Positions 28,299-36,152 of a stretch of DNA of 58,544 nucleotides are shown one piece after another. Numbering within the stretch: the stretch's first letter is position 1; every line of letters starts with the position of its first letter. This DNA comes from Candidatus Sulfotelmatobacter sp. (GTDB lineage Bacteria; Acidobacteriota; Terriglobia; Terriglobales; Acidobacteriaceae), in assembly GCA_030039165.1 (NCBI GenBank), contig JASHQM010000191.1:1-58544 (forward strand), written 5' to 3'. A program made the translations under genes and the position numbers. Under the pieces are notes generated by a model. That model was not told where the DNA came from and searched no databases. It worked only from the letters and a program-made list of their open reading frames with translations.

Positions 28299-30929
28299 AT
28301 GGCTATTGCGCAATCCAGTGCGGCTCCGCGGGCGAACCCTGCGCCTATGGAAGCCGAGTTGAGAGCGGTTCGCCAACCCATGTTCTGGGCGGCGGTAGCG
28401 TATTCCTCAGGAATTATTGCCGGTGCTCATGCGTGGCGGCCCGCCTCGTGGTGGGTAGCTGCGGGAACCGCATTCCTAGGCGCGGGGATCTATTTTGTTC
28501 AGCGGCGAAAGTGGCTGGGATGGAGTCTGGCCTTGGGCGCATTCTTTCTGGCCGGGGCACTGCACATACAGTTGCACGGGCCGGCGGCGGTTCTCGACAC
28601 TAAACTCCAGCCTTTCGATGGACAGGAAGTTGAGATCACCGCGCACGTAATACGGGACGGCCGATTGCGCGAGGAAGAAAGAAACGAAGTTCGGCAGAGC
28701 GTAGACGTCGAGACGGAAGAGATCGTCACGGATGAAGGCGCGTACGCTCGCATTCGCACAGGTGTGAGGTTGGGAATTTACGGCACGCACTCGCGCGGCG
28801 AGACATCGACGAGTTCGATGCGGGTGCTTCATTACGGAGAACGAGTACGCATTCCTGTGAAGTTGCGGATGCCGAGAAACTTTCGCAACCCGGGAGCATT
28901 CGATTATCGGGAATATCTGGCTGAGAATGGCATTGGGGCGCTGGGATCGGCGAAAGCAGATGATGTGAAGCTGCTTCCGGGCTTTGCCGGAAACCGAGTC
29001 GAGCTTTGGCGGGGCCGGGTTCATGCCAGCATCATCGCGAAAATTCACGAGCTTTGGCCGGCGCCGCAGGCGGCGCTGATCGATGCCATGGTGATTGGCG
29101 AAGAGGCATTCATCGACCGCGACACGCGAGCTGACTTTCAACGCTCCGGCACATACCACGTTCTGGTGGTTTCGGGGATGAATGTGACGATCCTCGCGTT
29201 TGTGGCGTTCTGGTCTCTGCGCTGTATGCGACTCGGAGAGACAAATGCAACTCTGCTTACGATTCTGTGGTGCGTAGCCTATGCATTTCTCACCGAAGTA
29301 GGCGCGCCAGTTTGGCGCGCCACGCTGATGTGCGCGATTTACTTGTGCACGCGCCTCCTTTATCGCGACCGTTCGAAGTTGAATGCGTTGGGACTGGCGG
29401 CTCTGGGATTGCTGGTGTGGAATCCGCGGCAGCTTTTTACCGCAAGCTTTCAGATGACATTTCTGTGTGTGTTCATCGTGGCGGCGATCGCCTTGCCGGT
29501 CACCGAGCGCACATCACAGCTATATGGGCGCGCGCTGGCGCATTGGGATGCGGAAGACTATGGGCCAAAGTTGCCTCCGCGGGTAGCACAGTTCCGCCTG
29601 GACCTGAGAATGGTCGGGGAGCGGATTGGACATTTCTTGGGAGAGAGTTGGGCGCTGGGGTTGGTTCGCGGGCTGATCGTTTTCTGTCTCCGGGCTTTCG
29701 AGTTGCTGCTGGTTTCGGCGGTCATGCAAATGGGACTTGCCCTGCCCATGGCGTATTACTTTCATCGTGCCACAACGATCGGACTTCCCGCGAACATTGC
29801 CGTCGTGCCTTTGACTCAATTGCTGATGCCGGCAGCGGTCGCGACAATTGCCTTGGGGTACGTATCGCTGGTTTTGGCGAAGCTGCCAGCGATGGTGACA
29901 GCTTTTGCTCTTCAGGCGATCACGGGAACCATTCGCGGACTCGGAGGGTTGCGTCTGGCCGATTTGCGCGTCGCAACGCCATCACTGACGATGATGTTGG
30001 CCGCCTGCGGGGCGTTGGTGTTGGCGATGCTATGCGTGCGCCGGCGGGCAGCGCTTGCCTCGGAAGGATTGGCGGCGCTTCTGCTGTCCGCGCTGGCGCT
30101 CGCATTTGTTCCCCCGCAACCGAGGGTTCGTGCGGGGACCCTCGAACTTACCTCCATCGATGTGGGCGAGGGCGATTCGATTCTGCTGGTTATGCCGGAA
30201 GGAAAGACGTTGCTGATCGATGCCGGCGGTCCGATTTGGGGCGCAGGCTCGCAACTGGATTTTGGCGAGGATGTAGTCGCTCCCTATTTGTGGACGCGTG
30301 GCATTTCGCGGCTGGATGCAGTTGCGATTTCTCATGGTCACTCGGATCACATTGGCGGCATGGCGGCGATTCTGAAGGATTTTCGTCCGCGCGAGTTGTG
30401 GGTGGGCTTGCTGCCACCGAGCCGGGCTCTTGACGCCCTTTTGGCAGAAGCACACGCTCTCGGCATTCAAGTGGTGCGGCATTGGGAGGGCGACGAATTT
30501 AGCCTGGGAGGGGCTAGAGTGAACGTGCTGTTTCCGCCGCGCGACTGGCCGGTTGGCCTGGAACCGAAGAACAATGATTCCATGGTGTTGCAAGTGAGTT
30601 ATGGGCAGACTTCGGCGTTGCTGGAAGGAGACGCCGAAAAAGCGGTTGAGCGCCGGATCGCGAGTTTAGAGCATCCCAAAGCCGACCTGCTGAAGGTTGG
30701 GCATCACGGCAGCGCGACTTCAACTACGCCGGAGATTCTTGATTCGGTTCGGCCGCGCTTTGCCGTGATCTCGGTAGGATTTCGAACGGCCTTTGGATTA
30801 CCCAAGCCTGACGTACTGCGGCGCCTGCAAGATTTTGGGGTACACGTCTACCGCACTGATCTGAACGGCGCGGTTACCTTCTATCTCGATGGCCAATCAG
30901 TTACGCCCCGGCTGGCAACTCTTCCGTAG
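28299..30929 (+). CDS. comEC: ComEC/Rec2 DNA-uptake channel protein
   Basis: 876 aa. Order: N-terminal membrane helices, an OB-fold-like soluble region (about 90-220), the competence domain with many helices (GTYHVLVVSGMNVTI is diagnostic), then a C-terminal metallo-beta-lactamase domain with ISHGHSDHIGG. It transports one strand of incoming DNA across the inner membrane during natural transformation. The MBL active-site residues are intact, suggesting nuclease capability. Its last 29 bases overlap the convergent DUF2007 gene. Confidence 0.93.
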   Translation: MAIAQSSAAPRANPAPMEAELRAVRQPMFWAAVAYSSGIIAGAHAWRPASWWVAAGTAFLGAGIYFVQRRKWLGWSLALGAFFLAGALHIQLHGPAAVLDTKLQPFDGQEVEITAHVIRDGRLREEERNEVRQSVDVETEEIVTDEGAYARIRTGVRLGIYGTHSRGETSTSSMRVLHYGERVRIPVKLRMPRNFRNPGAFDYREYLAENGIGALGSAKADDVKLLPGFAGNRVELWRGRVHASIIAKIHELWPAPQAALIDAMVIGEEAFIDRDTRADFQRSGTYHVLVVSGMNVTILAFVAFWSLRCMRLGETNATLLTILWCVAYAFLTEVGAPVWRATLMCAIYLCTRLLYRDRSKLNALGLAALGLLVWNPRQLFTASFQMTFLCVFIVAAIALPVTERTSQLYGRALAHWDAEDYGPKLPPRVAQFRLDLRMVGERIGHFLGESWALGLVRGLIVFCLRAFELLLVSAVMQMGLALPMAYYFHRATTIGLPANIAVVPLTQLLMPAAVATIALGYVSLVLAKLPAMVTAFALQAITGTIRGLGGLRLADLRVATPSLTMMLAACGALVLAMLCVRRRAALASEGLAALLLSALALAFVPPQPRVRAGTLELTSIDVGEGDSILLVMPEGKTLLIDAGGPIWGAGSQLDFGEDVVAPYLWTRGISRLDAVAISHGHSDHIGGMAAILKDFRPRELWVGLLPPSRALDALLAEAHALGIQVVRHWEGDEFSLGGARVNVLFPPRDWPVGLEPKNNDSMVLQVSYGQTSALLEGDAEKAVERRIASLEHPKADLLKVGHHGSATSTTPEILDSVRPRFAVISVGFRTAFGLPKPDVLRRLQDFGVHVYRTDLNGAVTFYLDGQSVTPRLATLP

Positions 30930-31227
30930 CGTCATCGTCCGGTTCCTCGGAGGGTTCAGCACCCGGCGGGCGTCGATACTCAGCAATTATGGAACGAGCT
31001 TTCGCCGCATCTTCCTGGCGCACGAGAATGATCATCCCGCCCATACCAGGGAACGCATCCTGCAAAAGCTGCGCGGAAGCGAGGTCATTGTCGATCTCGG
31101 CGGAGTCGAGCAGACCTTTCACCACCAAGGCTTCGGACTCGTCTTCGCTGTCGAAGACCTTGACGAGTTTTTGGTTAGGATCGGGCCGTCTAAGTGCAGC
31201 GGATGTCACCTGAGGCTGCTCTGGCAT
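30901..31227 (-). CDS. DUF2007-type small signalling protein
   Basis: 108 aa. KLVKVFDSEDESEALVVKGLLDSAEIDN matches the DUF2007 (putative signal-transducing) core, followed by MIILVRQEDAAKARSII. The C-terminus is acidic. GGAGG lies four bases before the ATG. The tail overlaps the end of comEC by 29 bp in the convergent direction. Confidence 0.72.
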   Translation of the reverse strand: MPEQPQVTSAALRRPDPNQKLVKVFDSEDESEALVVKGLLDSAEIDNDLASAQLLQDAFPGMGGMIILVRQEDAAKARSIIAEYRRPPGAEPSEEPDDDATEELPAGA

Positions 31228-31362
31228 GAGACCTCCATTCCGGGAGCTTTAAGAGCACCGGCAGATTGCACTATTGAGTAATTTTACTCCAGCCGCAAAC
31301 CACAGTGGTGGGATGCGAGAATGAGCCGGTCGGCTGTCCCCAGCTTTGGAACTACAAAGAAA

Positions 31363-31423
31363 CAGGTTCCTCGACTGCGCTTCCGGCGCATAGCGCCGGA
31401 AGTCCTCGCCCGGAATGACAGGG
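31363..31423 (+). repeat. Dispersed intergenic repeat, copy C, with internal hairpin
   Basis: CAGGTTCCTCGACTGCGC at the left and CTCGCCCGGAATGACAGGG at the right flank a 9-bp perfect hairpin (TTCCGGCGC/GCGCCGGAA, 31381-31401). The flanks match copies A and B. Confidence 0.5.
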
Positions 31424-31448
31424 ATTGGGGAGCACCGCAAAAAGAATG

Positions 31449-33314
31449 CTACCCAGGATTAGCGGACGTTGGCGTGTTGGAACTGATATCGCGTTGTTCG
31501 TTGAATAGCTCGGACTTCTCACGGCCGGTGGCAATGCTGGAATCGGGTGGGAGAATTGTGATTGTGCGGGTCAATAAGCCTGTGTCATTGCGTAAGGCTT
31601 CGAGGGTAATGACGCTTGAGTCGGCGGACAAATGATCGGCGGGTAGGATTCCAACTCCGCGATTCCGGCCGGCAGCTTTCGCTCGATATAACGCGGCATC
31701 GGCAAGTTCGATGACTTCTTCGGCGCAAATGGCTTCGTAGGAACCGCGGCACCACGGAAAAGGGGCCCAGCCGACGGAGCACGTCTTGCGCACGCGCGCG
31801 CCATGTCCGAGATCAAAGTCTTCGGACGCTATGGTATCCAGAATTCTTTCGCAGAAAGCCGGCGTGCCGGCGGGATCTGCGGAACGAGACATGATAAGGA
31901 ATTCTTCTCCGCCCCAGCGAACCAGCACGTCCGACTTGCGGACTACTTTGCCCAGACGTTCCGCCACCCGCTCGAGCAGGCGATCGCCGGCAGGATGACC
32001 GTGAACGTCATTTACCTGCTTGAAGAAATCGACGTCAACCATGATGAATAGCAGATCGCGATGATCGAGCTTGCGAATGTCGGAGCCCCGGGCGCGTTCG
32101 TAGCTTCGCAAGACCTGTCCCGCTTCGGCGGTGAGGATTTCTTCAAGATAGCGACGGTTCCAAACGCCAGTGAGAGCGTCGGTGAAGGAAATCTCCTGCA
32201 GTTCGAGATTTTTGCGCTGCAATTCAAGGCTGTGCCAGCGCAAAGATTGCTCTTTGTTCTCCAATTCGTCTTTGAGTTTGCACATTTCATCGAGATTCTG
32301 CCGCGAAAGACCCAGCAGATGGAGCAATTCCCTATCCATCCAGTGCTGCTTGAGCAGCACCATGGCTCCCATGGAAAGCATGGCCGCGATGGTCAGGAAG
32401 AGCCGGTAGGAGCGCACGCGGGGCGGTGCGCTGCCAGCAAACTCCGCCCATGCCACCATTAGCGGTGTGGAAAGCACGGCCATCATTGACAGGCGCGCGG
32501 TCCAGATGCTGTGCTGCCAGCGTGGCTGCGGAGCGGAAGGAGAAACGGAGGGCGATTCAACTGCGGCGAAACCTACGCCCACAAACCAGGCTTCGGCTGC
32601 GACGAGTGGAATGTCATAAAGACTGCCGGTGTAGTATCGATGAACATCGATGGCCACTCCCGCAAGAGTGGAACCCAGGCTGTAGAAAAATGCGGCCCGG
32701 AACAGTCGCCGATAGACATCGCACCAGGCGCCGCTGCTGCGCTTCCAGACCAACGCTAAACCCAGGATGAAAACGACCTGTTCCCCCGCGTATAGCAAAT
32801 CGAAACTGTGGCCATAGAGGCTTTCATTGGGCGCCACATACTGCCAGGGAATGACAACGAACAGATAAAGGTAAAGCCACCAGGTAAGCAGCAGAAAAAA
32901 GTCCAGCGAGACCAGGCGAAGAGAGCGATCACTCTGTTGCGCGTGCGGTTGCACGGCGAGTGCTGCCATCATGGGGACAACATGAAGGAACAAGATCACG
33001 TCGCCCACGAAAGGATTGGGCGTGTCCTGGCGCAGGAACACCTCGAAGTAAGTCCAGAGAGCCTGTGCCAGGAACCACATGGCGCAACCCATGCCCATCA
33101 GTAGCCAGAACAGCTGCGCTTTCTTGAAGCTGGTACGAACATTGGCGAGGATGAACAGCGTGGCACAGAACAGAAGAGTCGATTGAATCAGATCGCCGAA
33201 CGCTGTGAGGCCGATGCCGCGGGGCGCCAGCACCGATACCAGTACGTGAACGCCGACCAGCGCGCACACGATCGTCGTCCATCTGCCGGGTTTGCGCAGA
33301 GCGATGAAATCCAC
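31449..33314 (-). CDS. Membrane-bound diguanylate cyclase (GGDEF)
   Basis: 621 aa. An N-terminal array of about 8-9 membrane helices (about 10-310) is followed by a coiled coil and a GGDEF domain. The active-site loop reads GGEEF, a functional variant, and RKSD five residues before it is the RxxD inhibitory site, so the enzyme should make c-di-GMP and be feedback-controlled. The start is GTG 33314. It lies 80 bp downstream of kynU on the same strand; a functional link is not shown. Confidence 0.88.
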   Translation of the reverse strand: MDFIALRKPGRWTTIVCALVGVHVLVSVLAPRGIGLTAFGDLIQSTLLFCATLFILANVRTSFKKAQLFWLLMGMGCAMWFLAQALWTYFEVFLRQDTPNPFVGDVILFLHVVPMMAALAVQPHAQQSDRSLRLVSLDFFLLLTWWLYLYLFVVIPWQYVAPNESLYGHSFDLLYAGEQVVFILGLALVWKRSSGAWCDVYRRLFRAAFFYSLGSTLAGVAIDVHRYYTGSLYDIPLVAAEAWFVGVGFAAVESPSVSPSAPQPRWQHSIWTARLSMMAVLSTPLMVAWAEFAGSAPPRVRSYRLFLTIAAMLSMGAMVLLKQHWMDRELLHLLGLSRQNLDEMCKLKDELENKEQSLRWHSLELQRKNLELQEISFTDALTGVWNRRYLEEILTAEAGQVLRSYERARGSDIRKLDHRDLLFIMVDVDFFKQVNDVHGHPAGDRLLERVAERLGKVVRKSDVLVRWGGEEFLIMSRSADPAGTPAFCERILDTIASEDFDLGHGARVRKTCSVGWAPFPWCRGSYEAICAEEVIELADAALYRAKAAGRNRGVGILPADHLSADSSVITLEALRNDTGLLTRTITILPPDSSIATGREKSELFNEQRDISSNTPTSANPG

Positions 33315-33394
33315 GGTAAGAGTTTATTTTGGCTGGAAATGACGCGCCTGTTACCAAAGTAATCAAAACTGCGATACGTCGGCGTTTGTGGCCA

Positions 33395-34669
33395 TCAGTG
33401 CTCGAGTGCGGCGAGGAAATGTTGCGCGAAGCGAAAAACCTCCAGGTACGAGTTGTATAGGGGAACCGGAGCCACGCGGTAAGTATCCGGCTCCCGCCAA
33501 TCGCCTATGATGCCCTTCTCAGTCAGCCGTTGGCAGAGGGCACGACCCTTTTGGGCGATGCGAATCGAAAGCTGGGCTCCGCGGCGCCCTTGCTCGCGAG
33601 GAGTGCTAATCGAAAATTTTGAAGACGCATTCTGATCGAGAAGGAATTCGAGATATGCCGTCAGCGAAATGCTCTTGGCACGTAATCGTTCCATACCAAC
33701 TTCGTGAAAAATATCCATTGATGCTCTTAGTGAAGCCAAACTGACGATCGGCGGATTACTCAGCTGCCAGCCCTCGGCGCCCGGCATGGGCTGAAAACTC
33801 GGCCCCATCTCAAAACGGGAGCGCTCGTTATGTCCCCACCAGCCGGCGAAACGAGGCAAGTCCCAGGCACGAGCGTGGCGCTCATGAACAAAGCAGCCGG
33901 CAATGCATCCGGGCCCCCCGTTCAAATACTTGTAACTGCACCAGGCGGCGAAATCGGGACCCCAGTCGTGCAGACTCAATGGCAAGTTTCCGGCGGCGTG
34001 AGCCAGATCGAAGGCCACTATACAGCCGCGTGCGTGACCCGAGCGTGTGATGCGCTGCATGTCGAAGGCCTGGCCAGTTGCGTAATTCACGCCACCCAGA
34101 AGGATCAGAGCAATTTCGTCTCCTGACTGTTTTATGAGCAGATCGATTTCTTCCTCGCGCAAACAGGATTCGCCCGGCAAAGGAGTTACCTCGATCAGCG
34201 CAGTCGCGGGATCAAATCCGTGAAAACGAATCTGCGATTGCACGGCGTATTGGTCGGAAGGAAAAGCGCCGCGCTCGATAACAATTTTGTAGCGCTGCGG
34301 CGTGGGACGGTAAAAGGAAACCATCATCAGGTGAAGATTGACAGTTAGCGAATTCATCACCACGACTTCGATGGGCTTGGCGCCGACGAGCTTGGCGGTC
34401 TGTTCGGCGAGCAGGCGATGATAGGGCATCCACGGATGTTTGGCGTGAAAATGGCCTTCGACGCCGAGTTCGGCCCAATCTTTTAGTTCCTGCTCGATGT
34501 AGGAGGCGACTGTTTTCGGTTGCAGACCGAGCGAGTGGCCGCACAGATACAAACAATCGCCGCCGGCAATTTTTGGAAACAGAAAGCGGTCGCGATAGGT
34601 GCGGAGCGGATCGCGAGAGTCAGCGGCCATCGCAAAATCTTCGCCCCGTTGGAAATCGAACTTGCTCAC
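33395..34669 (-). CDS. kynU: Kynureninase
   Basis: 424 aa PLP enzyme that cleaves 3-hydroxykynurenine (or kynurenine) to 3-hydroxyanthranilate and alanine. The PLP Lys is in AWCSYKYLNGGPG; the family start FDFQRGEDFAMAADSRDPL shows that the true N-terminus is GTG 34669, whose GTGA overlaps the kmo stop codon. A shorter start at 34630 would drop conserved residues. Last gene of the tryptophan degradation operon; translation is likely coupled to kmo. Confidence 0.94.
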   Translation of the reverse strand: MSKFDFQRGEDFAMAADSRDPLRTYRDRFLFPKIAGGDCLYLCGHSLGLQPKTVASYIEQELKDWAELGVEGHFHAKHPWMPYHRLLAEQTAKLVGAKPIEVVVMNSLTVNLHLMMVSFYRPTPQRYKIVIERGAFPSDQYAVQSQIRFHGFDPATALIEVTPLPGESCLREEEIDLLIKQSGDEIALILLGGVNYATGQAFDMQRITRSGHARGCIVAFDLAHAAGNLPLSLHDWGPDFAAWCSYKYLNGGPGCIAGCFVHERHARAWDLPRFAGWWGHNERSRFEMGPSFQPMPGAEGWQLSNPPIVSLASLRASMDIFHEVGMERLRAKSISLTAYLEFLLDQNASSKFSISTPREQGRRGAQLSIRIAQKGRALCQRLTEKGIIGDWREPDTYRVAPVPLYNSYLEVFRFAQHFLAALEH

Positions 34670-36036
34670 CCAGAAATCTCCAATGGACTGAGTTCGCGGT
34701 GAATGAGTTGATCTGCCTTTTTCCAGTCGAGATCTTCGATGCGATCGATGGAGTCGCAAAGTTCGCCCAGCATTCGATCTTGAATGGCGCCGCGCGTCAG
34801 AGCGACAGAATACGGAACACGATGAAAGGTGACCATGGCATATTTCGGCACGAACAGGTCGGGATACTTTGCTTCCAGAGCCAGTTCGACCTTCTTGCGG
34901 AAAAGAAAACGTGCGTCGGCGACGCGATCGCGCATTTCAGTGAAATTCTCGATCGCCATGTCCGCAATGGCGTCGGTATTGATCTTGCGCTGTTCCTCAA
35001 ACTCAGCGAAGACTTGTGGCCAATCTGCACCGTGACGGTCAAGCAAGTCCACCAGGCAGGTGCAATCTTCGAAACCGCAATTTATTCCCTGACCGAAAAA
35101 AGGAACGATAGCGTGGGCCGCATCACCAAGCAACAGAGTCCGGCCCTCCACATGCCACGGCGAGCATTTGATCGTGACCATGGAACCGGTCGGGTTGGCA
35201 AAGTAATTTTCCAGAAGTTGCGGCATAAGTGGAACGGCATCCGGAAAACGCGACTCGAAAAACTCCATGATCGTTGTCTCTGAATTCAGGCGGGCAAAGC
35301 TATCAGCGCCTTCAAAAGGCAGAAAGAGAATACAGGCAAACGTACCGTCGATGTTGGGCAGGGCGATCAGCATGTAATTGCCACGCGGCCAAATGTGCAG
35401 GGCATGAGTTTCGAGCTGATGCCTGCCGTGAATCCCGGCAGGGATCGTCAGTTCTTTGTAACCGTAGTCCAGATATTGCTGGGAGAAATTGAAGCGGCTG
35501 AGCTTCAGCATTTCGGCGCGAATGGCCGACGCAGAACCATCGCAGGCGATAATGATGCCGGCGTCGCGCCTGCTGTCTTCTTCTCCTGTTTCCTCATTTC
35601 GTAAGAGAAGAGAGCCGGCCTTCACGTCGTACCCAGTGCAGCGACGGTTGAAATGAAAAACCGCGCCCTGTTCCTCGGCGGCGTTCATCAGTGCGATGTT
35701 CAACTCGGCGCGGGAAATCGAATTGATTACCTCCGACTCGTCCTTGCCATACGGCTGAACCGTAAGTTCACCTATCTTCGAATGCATCATGCGGCAGCGC
35801 ATGGGAATGATGATTGCGATCATTCGCCGCCACACTCCGGCCTGATGCAAAGCGTGAATGCCGCGGGTAGAAAGCGCGAGGTTGATCGAGCGGCCGGCTC
35901 TTATGGGGACGCGGCGCATGTCGGGGCGGCGTTCAAAAAGCTCGACGCCGAACCCGCGTTGCCTCAGAAGAATCGCGAGCAACGGCCCATTGAGGCCGGC
36001 GCCGATCAACGTGATTTTTTTCTGAGAACCAGTCAT
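34666..36036 (-). CDS. kmo: Kynurenine 3-monooxygenase
   Basis: 456-aa FAD-dependent monooxygenase that makes 3-hydroxykynurenine. The FAD-binding GAGLNG at the N-terminus and the second FAD motif LLGDAAHAIVPFFGQGIN are intact, followed by the substrate-side KMO segment FEDCTCLVDLL. A C-terminal hydrophobic or amphipathic region is typical of the family. The gene is separated from the upstream ACMSD-TDO fusion by 111 bp that can form a large hairpin. Confidence 0.93.
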   Translation of the reverse strand: MTGSQKKITLIGAGLNGPLLAILLRQRGFGVELFERRPDMRRVPIRAGRSINLALSTRGIHALHQAGVWRRMIAIIIPMRCRMMHSKIGELTVQPYGKDESEVINSISRAELNIALMNAAEEQGAVFHFNRRCTGYDVKAGSLLLRNEETGEEDSRRDAGIIIACDGSASAIRAEMLKLSRFNFSQQYLDYGYKELTIPAGIHGRHQLETHALHIWPRGNYMLIALPNIDGTFACILFLPFEGADSFARLNSETTIMEFFESRFPDAVPLMPQLLENYFANPTGSMVTIKCSPWHVEGRTLLLGDAAHAIVPFFGQGINCGFEDCTCLVDLLDRHGADWPQVFAEFEEQRKINTDAIADMAIENFTEMRDRVADARFLFRKKVELALEAKYPDLFVPKYAMVTFHRVPYSVALTRGAIQDRMLGELCDSIDRIEDLDWKKADQLIHRELSPLEISG

Positions 36037-36075
36037 GAAAAGTCACAGCGAAGGTGATTGTAGCGGTCCATATTG

Positions 36076-36152
36076 GCTAGCGCATTAGTGTGGGGCTTCC
36101 CTCTGGTGTACAGCCGAGGGGGAGATATTCCCCACATGTGAAGTGCGCTAGC
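36076..36152. other. Nested inverted-repeat structure between the ACMSD-TDO fusion and kmo
   Basis: The outer arms GCTAGCGCA (36076-36084) and TGCGCTAGC (36144-36152), the middle arms TGTGGGG/CCCCACA and the inner arms CCCTC/GAGGG nest in order and can form one long interrupted stem. The right arm covers the TDO stop codon. No T-run is present. It may protect an mRNA end, attenuate kmo expression, or be a small mobile element. The pairing is seen; the role is inference. Confidence 0.6.

Noticed and set aside
29267..30433. 388-aa frame inside comEC
   Set aside because: Same-strand shadow frame with Arg/Gly-rich, non-protein-like composition; comEC motifs cover the region.
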